From positions 372,001 through 436,000 of the forward strand of contig NZ_CP034465.1 in assembly GCF_003955755.1 (NCBI RefSeq): a stretch of 64,000 bases of DNA. The letters are read 5' to 3'. The position numbers and the translations under genes are program-made. Of the stretch, positions 36,909 to 44,643 are shown piece by piece. Numbering within the stretch: position 1 is the first letter of the stretch; every line of letters starts with the position of its first letter. The notes under the pieces are model-generated. The model saw nothing but the letters and a program-made list of their open reading frames with translations. It searched no databases and was not told the origin of the DNA. This stretch comes from Jeotgalibaca ciconiae (GTDB lineage: Bacteria > Bacillota > Bacilli > Lactobacillales > Aerococcaceae).

Positions 36909-37691
36909 ATGTTTGAGTTAGATTACTGCGAATATGCTTGCCATAATCGCAATCAAGAGCGTATTTATCGTCCAAATGGCTTAGGTATGTATTTATTTTT
37001 GAGATTTTACACTCCCATGCGATTTGTTCTTAATGATGAAATAGTCTTTTCTCAACCCGGCGCATGTCTCCTTTTTACGCCAGAATACCCTCAAGACTAT
37101 GAAGCACTGCAAGAGTTTCAAAATAGCTATGTTCATTTTAAAACTGTTGAAAATTTAGAGAAGTACGATTTGCCACAAAATCAGATATTTTATCCGCATC
37201 ATTTAGAAGAAGTTGATGAACTATTTAGTAAAATCCAAGCGGAATTTATTTCCTCATCTAAGTTCAAAGTCAATATGCTGGATACTTTATTGCAACAACT
37301 TTTAATCGAAACCACTCGTCAATTAGAATTTCAAGAATCTTCAGATGAACTCAGTGCCTTACAACTTTCTTTCCGGAAACTACGTCTTACTTTATTAACG
37401 GAATGTGAAAAGGATTGGAAAATTAGCGAGTTATGTCAGCAAGTACATTTGGAGAAAAGTCAGTTTTATAATTATTATGAGAGCTTTTTTTCTATTTCAC
37501 CTAAGGCTGATTTACTGAAAGCCCGGATCAATAAAGCCAAGCATTTACTATCCAACCAAGCAGCTATTATCCAAGAGGTAGCGCTCGCCTGCGGTTTTTC
37601 CAGTGCTAGTCATTTCTCTCGCCAGTTTAAAAGAAGCACTGGAATCTCCCCAAAAGAATATCAAAAAAGAGAATTGTCTCGAAATAAATAA
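36909..37691 (+). CDS. AraC-family transcriptional regulator
   Basis: A 260-aa regulator with an N-terminal AraC-type sugar-binding domain (RPNGLGMYLFLRFY, SQPGACLLFTPEYPQDYEA) and a C-terminal pair of helix-turn-helices (ISELCQQVHLEKSQFYNYY and IIQEVALACGFSSASHFSRQFKRSTGISPKEY). The ATG at 36909 follows GGGAGG and begins at the domain boundary; an upstream in-frame codon at 36828 overlaps the -35 box. It is divergent from the GH43-GH51 operon and probably activates it in response to arabinose or arabino-oligosaccharides. Confidence 0.88.
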   Translation: MFELDYCEYACHNRNQERIYRPNGLGMYLFLRFYTPMRFVLNDEIVFSQPGACLLFTPEYPQDYEALQEFQNSYVHFKTVENLEKYDLPQNQIFYPHHLEEVDELFSKIQAEFISSSKFKVNMLDTLLQQLLIETTRQLEFQESSDELSALQLSFRKLRLTLLTECEKDWKISELCQQVHLEKSQFYNYYESFFSISPKADLLKARINKAKHLLSNQAAIIQEVALACGFSSASHFSRQFKRSTGISPKEYQKRELSRNK

Positions 37692-37741
37692 AAAACTTTA
37701 TGTTTTTAGTATTAGTAGAATGCTTCCGTCATCTTCTTTCG

Positions 37742-37800
37742 TTAGGCCACAACTTGGCAGCTAGACATAGAAAGTAAAACTTATAGTATTCTTCTCTATA
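37742..37800. repeat. Diverged partial copy of the 19-kb repeat
   Basis: Aligns without gaps to 19326-19384 (right arm of unit B): about 42 of 59 positions agree by eye, including ACTTGG, AGCTAGACAT, AACTTATA and TCTATA. The hairpin left arm is not recognisable here. Lies between the AraC-type and chemoreceptor genes. Confidence 0.65.
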
Positions 37801-37806
37801 ATAAAA

Positions 37807-37843
37807 ACAGTGAAAAACTTATTGAGTCCAAGTTTTTCACTGT
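37807..37843 (-). terminator. Rho-independent terminator of the chemoreceptor gene
   Basis: ACAGTGAAAAACTT (37807-37820) pairs perfectly with 37830-37843, followed on the minus strand by TTTTTATT. Confidence 0.85.
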
Positions 37844-37856
37844 TCTATTAAATAGC

Positions 37857-39293
37857 TTAAGGATGTGAGTATTGTACTTCTTCCACGATTTCGCTCGAAG
37901 CCTTCTTAATTTTTTCAATTACTTTCAAGCTGGCTTCTTCATTATCTTGAGTAATAAAGATGTCCGTTCTCTCTTTTAAATCATATGAAATTTCTTCCAG
38001 TTCACTAACATTAGAAGAAAATTCTTCCATAGTAGCCATGATTTCTTCTGCATTAGCAGATACTTCTTCAATACTTGCGGCATTATTTTCTGCAACCAGC
38101 AGAATCTCTTTGGTACTTTGCAACAAGAAGTTTTTCTTACCTTGCATCTCATTGGTCAGCTCAATGGCGTCCTTCATTTCGTTTGTCACCAGGACCACTT
38201 GATCAGAAACTGTTTTGGAGGAATCCAAAGTTGCTTTTATCGCCTGTGATTGAACTGCACCATTTTCAGATGTCTCTCGTACGTGTTCAACCATTTCTTT
38301 TGATTTTTGTTGAACAATACTAATAATCTCATTAATGTCTCCGGATGCCGTTGTACTTTGTTCTGCCAATTTCCGTACTTCTTCTGCGACAACCGCAAAT
38401 CCTTTCCCTTGTTCTCCTGCATGAGCCGCTTCAATTGACGCATTTAACGCAAGTAGGTTCGTTTGATCTGAAATATCACTGATAACGTGGGTCATCACTT
38501 GGACTTTTTGAACATACTCATTCACTTCAAAGATGCTATCCATAAGCACTTTTAGTGTCTCATTTGATTTTTGTCCATTCATGTCAATATCAGCCATCTG
38601 TTTTTGGTTCACTGAATTGGCTTCGTTTGTTTCCTCCATATAACTACCAATTCTATGAAGCAATTCATCAATTTGGTTAAAATAATTCGATAGAATTTTT
38701 ATGTCTTCGGCCATTTGTTTGGTTTCAATCGTTTGAATATATGTTTCCTCTGCGATCGAGACAATCGTATTTGATACATCTTCTGTTGATTTACTTGTTT
38801 GCTTTGATATTTCTGATAATTCTGTTGCCATCAAAGACGCTTTATTTGCTTGATCTTGAATACGACCTACCGTGTTTTTAAAACTAATTATCATATCCGA
38901 GAATGCACTAGTAATATTTTCAAATTCATTTGCATCAGTATAGAATTTAGAGGATTCTACTTTTGAAGTTAATTTCACAAATTCGCTCATGCTGTATTGA
39001 GTAGTCAAATCTCCTTCACGAACACGTAAAAAACTACCAAGAAACATATTTACAATTGTTTGAATAAACTTATTCACTTTTTGATAAATAAAGAAACTGA
39101 TAATCATTCCAAGAACAATAATTAATACTGTCCCCAAAATAATTTGATTGGTATTTCCTAATTCTTGGTTAACATATTTTTCAGTAAAATAAACCATCAA
39201 GGCAGGCAAAACTATTACCCAGAATAAATATAATAAAATCTTTCCACTCATGCTTTTTTGAAGATGTTTTTTCTTTTTTACTTTTTCGCCCAT
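37857..39293 (-). CDS. Methyl-accepting chemotaxis protein
   Basis: A 478-aa chemoreceptor. Two membrane segments lie near residues 20-40 and 48-72 with almost no extracellular loop, so there is no periplasmic-type ligand domain. A HAMP-like region follows, then a long coiled-coil signalling domain with the conserved hairpin tip ([42 protein letters not shown]). It should sense through the membrane or a cytoplasmic cue and control CheA. The ATG at 39293 has GAGGAGG nine bases upstream and is preferred over 39320. No other chemotaxis or flagellar gene is here. Confidence 0.9.
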   Translation of the reverse strand: MGEKVKKKKHLQKSMSGKILLYLFWVIVLPALMVYFTEKYVNQELGNTNQIILGTVLIIVLGMIISFFIYQKVNKFIQTIVNMFLGSFLRVREGDLTTQYSMSEFVKLTSKVESSKFYTDANEFENITSAFSDMIISFKNTVGRIQDQANKASLMATELSEISKQTSKSTEDVSNTIVSIAEETYIQTIETKQMAEDIKILSNYFNQIDELLHRIGSYMEETNEANSVNQKQMADIDMNGQKSNETLKVLMDSIFEVNEYVQKVQVMTHVISDISDQTNLLALNASIEAAHAGEQGKGFAVVAEEVRKLAEQSTTASGDINEIISIVQQKSKEMVEHVRETSENGAVQSQAIKATLDSSKTVSDQVVLVTNEMKDAIELTNEMQGKKNFLLQSTKEILLVAENNAASIEEVSANAEEIMATMEEFSSNVSELEEISYDLKERTDIFITQDNEEASLKVIEKIKKASSEIVEEVQYSHP

Positions 39294-39376
39294 GTGTTTC
39301 TTCCTCCTCATTCTTCCCATCTGATATCTGAAAAGCCTTACTTTATCAATCGGTATTATCAGGAATAAATTAAGAG

Positions 39377-39409
39377 GAAAAAAGACTAAAACTTTTTATC
39401 GTTTTAGCC
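39377..39409 (-). terminator. Rho-independent terminator of the AP2-domain gene
   Basis: On the minus strand GGCTAAAAC pairs with GTTTTAGTC (39409-39384, one G-U pair), followed by TTTTTT; 12 bases after the stop codon. Confidence 0.75.
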
Positions 39410-39420
39410 TTGAGTTGTTT

Positions 39421-39837
39421 CTATTTTTTACGATACATTTCTTCTGCTTCTTGACGAGCATCCACTGCTTCTTCTAATGTATCGAAAGTTCCAAGATGTT
39501 TTGTCTTGCCATCCACACTGATATTTGCTTTATATCTTGTACCACTTTTTAGCTCTACTTTGCTTACGCCTACGTGACCAGTTCCGTTGGCTGCTTTTTT
39601 TGCTGGAGCTTTTTTGACTTGCATCTTTTTAGCTGGTTCTTTCTTTTCAGTAATAGCTGTTGCTTCATGACCGCAACTTGTTACTTTTTGATTTTTCAAG
39701 TCTGCTTGTTTTACCACGATTGTATTTCCACAAACACATTCACAAGTCCAAAAGCGACCTTTTTCCTTTGATTCAGCTTTTCCAATAACTGTTAAATCAC
39801 CGAATTGTCTTCCTGTTAAGTCAATTCTCTTTTTCAT
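39421..39837 (-). CDS. Free-standing AP2-domain protein with zinc-ribbon-like N-terminus
   Basis: A 138-aa protein with three parts: an N-terminal segment RIDLTGRQFGDLTVIG...WTCECVCGNTIVVKQADLKNQKVTSCGH (about 3-58) that resembles the cysteine-containing module of phage homing endonucleases; a Lys/Ala/Pro-rich linker (about 62-85, with KKAPAKKA) like histone-H1 tails; and a C-terminal AP2 DNA-binding domain (GHVGVSKVELKSGTRYKANI...KHLGTFDTLEEAVDARQEAE). No nuclease motif is present. The ATG at 39837 with AGAGG upstream is preferred over 39897. Probably a DNA-binding protein derived from a mobile element; role unknown. Confidence 0.7.
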   Translation of the reverse strand: MKKRIDLTGRQFGDLTVIGKAESKEKGRFWTCECVCGNTIVVKQADLKNQKVTSCGHEATAITEKKEPAKKMQVKKAPAKKAANGTGHVGVSKVELKSGTRYKANISVDGKTKHLGTFDTLEEAVDARQEAEEMYRKK

Positions 39838-39944
39838 ATACAAATTACCTCTTTCTACCATTACATACGACCCCTCAAGCGAGTCAACATTTTTCATTAT
39901 ACTGAAAAGCTAAACCTTTGGCAAACCCTCAATAAAAGTAATTA

Positions 39945-39982
39945 AAAAACGAACCGAAAATCGTTGCTTTCAGTTCGTTTTT
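39945..39982 (-). terminator. Rho-independent terminator
   Basis: AAAAACGAAC (39945-39954) pairs with GTTCGTTTTT (39973-39982), with additional GAAA/TTTC pairing inside; ends the short-chain dehydrogenase transcript. Confidence 0.8.
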
Positions 39983-39991
39983 CAACTACTT

Positions 39992-40876
39992 TTACAAAAT
40001 GTCTTTCACTTTATTCACTATTCCTTCAACAGCTGTGGTTCCTGGTTCAATGTCGAAAGATTTTTGTACAAGCTCATGACGTTCTCCCAATGACTCGTCT
40101 GTTTTTCTATCCCATAATTCTTTTTGTCTCTTTTTAATCATTGATACCATTGCTTTCGGGATGACATTCCGATAATTATTCTCATCTCCTGTCAATACTT
40201 TTATAGATGCTTTGATAACTGGCTCAGGATCAAATTGTTCATAAGGAAACGCTAATTTTTCATAATCAAAAATTCTCTCTGCTGGATTATCCTGCCATCT
40301 TTTCCAAGCTTCAAATTCCCGGTCATTGAAACCTGTTAAAAAAGGCCCCGGATTAATCGTGGCTACTTCTACATTAAATTCCTGCAATTCTTTGCTGAGC
40401 GATTCAGCAAAAGCTTCCAAAGCAAATTTTGATCCACCATAAGGTCCAGATAATGGATCTGCCATTAATCCAGAAACTGAAGACATGAAAACAATTTTTC
40501 CTCTTTGTTTTTTTACCATAGATTTAGCAATTTGTTGAGTTAATAACATTGGTCCAAACACATTTACTTCAAATTGGTTACGCAACTGTTTTTCAGGAAT
40601 ATCTACTAATGATCCACCTTCAGAAATACCCGCGTTATTCAAAAGAACATCTATGTCCCATGACCAAGCACGTTCTCGATCCTCAGGACTAGTGACATCC
40701 AGCTTTTCAATCTGTAATTTTAGCTTTTTCTCATCTGCTTCTTTTTCCAACGCTGAGACTTCCGACATCGTTTCAACACCGGCAATTACTTTCTTTCCGA
40801 GCTCTGCCAAACCAAATGCAATGCCTTTTCCAAAACCAGTTCCTGCTCCGGTAATCAAATAAGTTTCTTGTACCAT
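39992..40876 (-). CDS. Short-chain dehydrogenase/reductase
   Basis: A 294-aa classical SDR oxidoreductase. The cofactor motif TGAGTGFG is at residues 9-16, NNAG at 80-83, and the catalytic residues are Asn105, Ser133, Tyr146 and Lys150 (SSVSGLMADPLSGPYGGSK). The longer C-terminal region resembles SDRs annotated as oxidoreductases acting on steroids or fatty-acid-like substrates, but the substrate is unknown. An acidic residue (Glu35 in GVETMSE) after the second strand leaves NAD or NADP preference open. Monocistronic. Confidence 0.88.
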   Translation of the reverse strand: MVQETYLITGAGTGFGKGIAFGLAELGKKVIAGVETMSEVSALEKEADEKKLKLQIEKLDVTSPEDRERAWSWDIDVLLNNAGISEGGSLVDIPEKQLRNQFEVNVFGPMLLTQQIAKSMVKKQRGKIVFMSSVSGLMADPLSGPYGGSKFALEAFAESLSKELQEFNVEVATINPGPFLTGFNDREFEAWKRWQDNPAERIFDYEKLAFPYEQFDPEPVIKASIKVLTGDENNYRNVIPKAMVSMIKKRQKELWDRKTDESLGERHELVQKSFDIEPGTTAVEGIVNKVKDIL

Positions 40877-40968
40877 CTGTATTTCCTCCTATATTTTTTT
40901 GTTTTACACTCTTCTTATAGAAATTATAATGGTACAAGAAAACGAATAGCCATTAATATGGTTAAGTT

Positions 40969-41457
40969 TTATATTTCATAGTCTTTTTTTTCAAAAGCTT
41001 TCACTTCTGTAATTGCTTTAATGACAACTGCAACAACCGCTCCCAACACTGCACCAATCGGTCCGAAAATTAGAACACAAACGATAGTTGAAAGAAAGGT
41101 ATAAAGTGGACGAACACCAATAGATCGGCCTGTGATAATCGGTTCCGCAATCTGGCGGAAAACTACCAGCACAATGTAGACTAAACCAATTTGCCAGGCC
41201 CAGCTGGTATTCCCCAGAAAGAAATGAACGAGAGCCCATGGAATCATGATGATTCCACTTCCCAGTATCGGGATCATATCAACAAATGCAATTCCAATAG
41301 CCTTCCAGAACCAAAAGTCGACCCCCACCAGCCATAGTCCAACAGCCAAAATGATGGTGGCAATTCCAGCAAGTTTAAACGTTGCTTTCAAATAATTACC
41401 TAAACCTTTAGATACTGAATGGATTATTTCACGCATATAGTAACTGAATTTTTCCAT
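40969..41457 (-). CDS. Half-size AI-2E/YtvI-family membrane protein
   Basis: A 162-aa membrane protein with four helices that corresponds to the C-terminal half of AI-2E-family transporters (usually about 350 aa): LGNYLKATFKLAGIATIILAVGLWLVGV, FVDMIPILGSGIIMIPWAL and the PIITGRSIGVRPL motif. A strong GGAGG ribosome binding site and ATG precede it, and no coding remnant of the missing half was seen upstream, so it appears to be a real short gene rather than a truncation. Function unknown. Confidence 0.65.
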   Translation of the reverse strand: MEKFSYYMREIIHSVSKGLGNYLKATFKLAGIATIILAVGLWLVGVDFWFWKAIGIAFVDMIPILGSGIIMIPWALVHFFLGNTSWAWQIGLVYIVLVVFRQIAEPIITGRSIGVRPLYTFLSTIVCVLIFGPIGAVLGAVVAVVIKAITEVKAFEKKDYEI

Positions 41458-41721
41458 TTTTATCCCACCTCCTAATCAAAATATCTTTAGAAAAGTATAC
41501 AGCTTCCTCCTCTTTTTTCCATCGGTCTTGAGTAGGTATCTTCTGAGCGAAATAATTGTCTACTTAAATAAAATAGCCGTCAAAAGAGACCCAAAAGGCG
41601 TTTTGCTTTTGAAAACGGATTCTTTGTTATAAAGTATGTATATAGAAACTTCATGATCATGCAATGACGATGTACGTATCTCCTGTTAAGCGGAATGGAA
41701 AAAATTGAAAGGAGCTTAATA

Positions 41722-42321
41722 ATGTCTCAATTAATGAAGATGATGGGAATGTCCAAGAATCATACACCTGAAGCAATAAAAATGGCAAAGGATTTTGGAC
41801 CCAAAATTGCAAAAGCTGCCAAGGAACATATGCCAGATGCCGGCACTATGGCCAAAATGCATAAGAAAGCAGAAATAAAAGCTGCTAAAGGAGCCATGAA
41901 AGTAATGCCGGAAAAAGTGAAGAAGGTGGGAATAGCCAAAATGCTGATCTTGCCGGCAGCTAGTGCTGTCATCGCTCTACTCTTTGCACCAAAATCTGGT
42001 AAAGAACTTCGCTCTGACATTAAGAAAAGTGTAACTGGATGGAAAGATAAAGGTATGGATAAAGCACATGACTTAATGGACGAGGCCAAAGATGCATATA
42101 ATGAAGCGATGCAAGAAGGTTCTTCTACGGTATCCATGCCTGATTCAGAACCAAGGTCACATTCTGAAGATCCATCAGCCGGCGTGGGAAATGTAAGAGG
42201 AACGATTTATGAACCACATGGTGATCAAACGATTCCAGAGGACAAGTTAGATGAAGCTTTAGAAGATATCGGTATTTCCTCTGATGAGGAATTAGTGAAA
42301 GAAGAAGAAAACCGGGACTAA
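41722..42321 (+). CDS. YtxH-domain protein
   Basis: A 199-aa protein with a Met/Lys-rich amphipathic N-terminal region (1-75), a short hydrophobic YtxH segment (LILPAASAVIALLFAPKSGKELRSDI, about 83-108) and an acidic, probably disordered C-terminus. YtxH proteins are often linked to general stress responses; the role is unknown. The ATG at 41722 follows AAAGGAG; an earlier ATG at 41695 has no such site. Confidence 0.7.
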   Translation: MSQLMKMMGMSKNHTPEAIKMAKDFGPKIAKAAKEHMPDAGTMAKMHKKAEIKAAKGAMKVMPEKVKKVGIAKMLILPAASAVIALLFAPKSGKELRSDIKKSVTGWKDKGMDKAHDLMDEAKDAYNEAMQEGSSTVSMPDSEPRSHSEDPSAGVGNVRGTIYEPHGDQTIPEDKLDEALEDIGISSDEELVKEEENRD

Positions 42322-42460
42322 AATAGTGATTAAATAGTCTTAGTATAAAAGGGAATGTTGCAAGATATAATTTAAATGTCAAATCCAGATTATCTCATTG
42401 ATATAGATTGTCTGGAAACGTACCCAAGGCAACAGTAAAAATAGTTAGTAAGAAAAGAAT

Positions 42461-42513
42461 AGAATAGACAGCGTCAAGGACTCAGTGGAGTCCTTCCGTC
42501 AGCTGTCTATTCT
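42461..42513 (-). terminator. Complex hairpin at the end of the ChbG-type gene
   Basis: AGAATAGACAGC (42461-42472) pairs with 42502-42513, and inside the loop AAGGACTC (42476-42483) pairs with GAGTCCTT (42488-42495). The outer right arm overlaps the stop codon of the deacetylase gene. It may terminate both the YtxH and deacetylase transcripts. Confidence 0.65.
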
Positions 42514-43406
42514 TTATTTTGAAAAACTGTTTTCCAAGAAACCAACTGAATCCTTTCTTCTTCAAGTGTTTTATGAAAATCTTGATCCATTAATAGTTGA
42601 TACTCCCAAACCCTTTTCTGCCATCCAGGTAAAACAAAAAACTCACTGTCTGCTTTTGATGGATGTAAAAATAATTCCGTAATCCCATGAGGTAAATGTC
42701 TCAGCTCCTCCAAATAATATTCTTTTAAATGCTCATATGTTGGAATTTTTTCCATCGAAAAAGGATTTGAAAGAATTAAATCTGGTAGTTGCACACCTTT
42801 TATTTCTGCAAACTTAGTCCATTGACTGTGTATTTCGATGATTTCTTGAGACACAGCATGATCAATCATTTTTTCGAGTGCTTGTATTTGTTTGGGAAAA
42901 CGGAAAGGCAATCGATGCGTTTCACAAAAATGAAAAGCAATACTTATAAATGTTTTTCCAGTTAAGCCGTAAAGCACTCCGCTATGACTATCTAAATGAT
43001 CAAAAGTAATCCCTAATTTTTCGCCATAAGAGTATTGAGCCGCTATTTCAGAAATCACAGTGTCACTAGCAGATTTATTTAAAAATTCATCCATATCAGA
43101 ATAAAAATAACCATCTTCGTCAATTAGATGAATAAAACCGTCTTTGTCAATTAAGGGAGTAGTTGAATCACTCGGAGCTGAACATCCCCATTTTTCGTTT
43201 TCCAGATCAGAAGTTAATGTAACATGTAAACCGACACTTAAATGAGGGATTCTTTTTATCCGTTCAACCGCGTCCAGAGCTGCTTTTCCAGGAATCATTA
43301 GTGAAACAGAGGTAATCTTTCCAAGACTAGCTAATTCTTCAATTGCTTCATTTGTTACCAGATCAATTCCAAAATCATCAGCTGTTATGATTAAATATTT
43401 TGTCAT
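42507..43406 (-). CDS. ChbG/YdjC-family carbohydrate deacetylase
   Basis: A 299-aa enzyme of the YdjC/ChbG family, metal-dependent deacetylases that remove acetyl groups from N-acetylated oligosaccharides such as diacetylchitobiose. The motif ITADDFG (Asp10, Asp11) is followed by the metal-ligand histidines His61 (VGLHVTL) and His137/His141 (FDHLDSHSG). The ATG at 43406 matches the family start; a start at 43424 would add six residues. No chitobiose transporter is next to it. A cre-like sequence lies upstream. Confidence 0.85.
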   Translation of the reverse strand: MTKYLIITADDFGIDLVTNEAIEELASLGKITSVSLMIPGKAALDAVERIKRIPHLSVGLHVTLTSDLENEKWGCSAPSDSTTPLIDKDGFIHLIDEDGYFYSDMDEFLNKSASDTVISEIAAQYSYGEKLGITFDHLDSHSGVLYGLTGKTFISIAFHFCETHRLPFRFPKQIQALEKMIDHAVSQEIIEIHSQWTKFAEIKGVQLPDLILSNPFSMEKIPTYEHLKEYYLEELRHLPHGITELFLHPSKADSEFFVLPGWQKRVWEYQLLMDQDFHKTLEEERIQLVSWKTVFQNKE

Positions 43407-43452
43407 TTTACTCCCTTCCCCCATTCTTCATATCTTTACACTTATATTGTAC

Positions 43453-43470
43453 GATAAAATAACGCTTTCA
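43453..43470 (-). promoter_or_regulatory. Possible cre site and promoter of the ChbG-type gene
   Basis: On the minus strand TGAAAGCGTTATTTTA resembles the CcpA-binding cre consensus with about two mismatches and is followed by a TACAAT -10 box. It would allow glucose repression of the deacetylase gene. Weakly supported. Confidence 0.3.
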
Positions 43471-43564
43471 CATATGGATAAGATAACATTTAACAAAAAA
43501 AATTAAGAACCATTGTCTGCTGTATCGGTGATTGGTATAATGCGGTAAAAAGAAGAGGTGTTTT

Positions 43565-43822
43565 ATGGATATTCAAGATATTATAAAAAAAATAGAACGA
43601 TTTAAGCAAAACTACCAAAGTTCTTCCTTTGATATTATCGTTAAAGAAGTGAAAGATGCTGAAGATTTATATGGAGATCTCTATATCGTCGCTGAAAACA
43701 ATGATGGAGAAAGTAATACCGAATTACAAGCTGACGATTTATTATTGAGTATCGAAAACCCGTCAAAAAGTGACTTAACCGAATTACGCTCTATTGCTGC
43801 AGCATTAAAGGAGCTTGTTTAA
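43565..43822 (+). CDS. Small acidic protein of unknown function
   Basis: An 85-aa soluble acidic protein starting MDIQDIIKKIERFKQN and ending LTELRSIAAALKELV, with no signal peptide, membrane helix or motif I recognise. AGAGGTG lies upstream of the ATG. The codon use and clean ribosome binding site support a real gene. It is followed 78 bases later by the DUF554 gene. Confidence 0.65.
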   Translation: MDIQDIIKKIERFKQNYQSSSFDIIVKEVKDAEDLYGDLYIVAENNDGESNTELQADDLLLSIENPSKSDLTELRSIAAALKELV

Positions 43823-43900
43823 ACAAGCATTGACCATTTCACCCTAAATCACTATACTAAGCATTAATCGTTTTTTAATGTTGTGATAAGGAGTGAGTAC

Positions 43901-44593
43901 GTGGTATTAATGGGTGCAATAGTAAATGGCGTAGCGATTTTCTTTGGTGGAGGAGTGGGTCTCCTTTTAAAAAAGGGTCTTTCAGAGCGAATCGGTACAG
44001 CTGTTATGAATGCATTAAGTTTATGTGTCTTATATATTGGTATTACCGGAATTTTAAATGGTGAAAATATTTTAATCGTTATTTTGTCTATGGTCATTGG
44101 TACTTTAATTGGTGAAGGCTTTGATTTGAACGAGAAAGTCAACAAGCTCGGCGCTTGGATTGAAGTGAAAATTTCTCCTCCTGCAGTTAATGGCGAAGTG
44201 TCTATTGCACAAGGATTTATTACAGCAAGTCTGGTTGTCTGTGTGGGGGCAATGGCGATTGTAGGCTCTTTACAAAGTGGATTAACTGCCGACCACGGCA
44301 CCCTTTATGCAAAATCTTTAATCGATGGTATAGCAGCTATCATTATGGCATCGAGTCTAGGGTTTGGGGTCTTGCTTTCTGGAGTACTTGTCTTTCTTTA
44401 TCAAGGTACGATTACCTTATGCGCAAGTGTACTCGCACCCTTATTAACTGAAACGGTTATTAATGAAATGACTTGTGTAGGATCATTATTAATTATTGGT
44501 TTAGCATTGAATATGCTAAAAATCACTGATTTAAAAGTAATGAACTTCGCACCAGCAGTATTTTTACCAATTATTTTGAGCTTGATTTTGTAA
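43901..44593 (+). CDS. DUF554 membrane protein (YdfK/YqgA type)
   Basis: A 230-aa integral membrane protein with about six to seven helices, matching DUF554 (MGAIVNGVAIFFGGGVGLLL, LCVLYIGITGIL, GEGFDLNEKVNKLGAWIE, DGIAAIIMASSLGFGVLLSG). Possible transporter, function unknown. A GTG start at 43901 is chosen: AAGGAG lies seven bases before it, and the family begins at this point; an upstream GTG at 43883 overlaps that site. Confidence 0.85.
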   Translation: MVLMGAIVNGVAIFFGGGVGLLLKKGLSERIGTAVMNALSLCVLYIGITGILNGENILIVILSMVIGTLIGEGFDLNEKVNKLGAWIEVKISPPAVNGEVSIAQGFITASLVVCVGAMAIVGSLQSGLTADHGTLYAKSLIDGIAAIIMASSLGFGVLLSGVLVFLYQGTITLCASVLAPLLTETVINEMTCVGSLLIIGLALNMLKITDLKVMNFAPAVFLPIILSLIL

Positions 44594-44601
44594 ATCTATA
44601 A

Positions 44602-44643
44602 AAATAGCAGACACTAGCATTTATTTGCTAGCGTCTGCTATTT
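44602..44643. terminator. Bidirectional terminator at the end of the xylan operon
   Basis: AAATAGCAGAC (44602-44612) pairs with GTCTGCTATTT (44633-44643), with inner CTAGC/GCTAG pairing. It lies between convergent DUF554 and acetylesterase genes; the stop codon of the latter is in its loop. Confidence 0.85.

Noticed and set aside
41760-42137. 125-codon frame antisense to the YtxH gene
   Set aside because: Fully inside the YtxH coding sequence and made of the reverse of its Ala/Lys-rich codons; no start signals.
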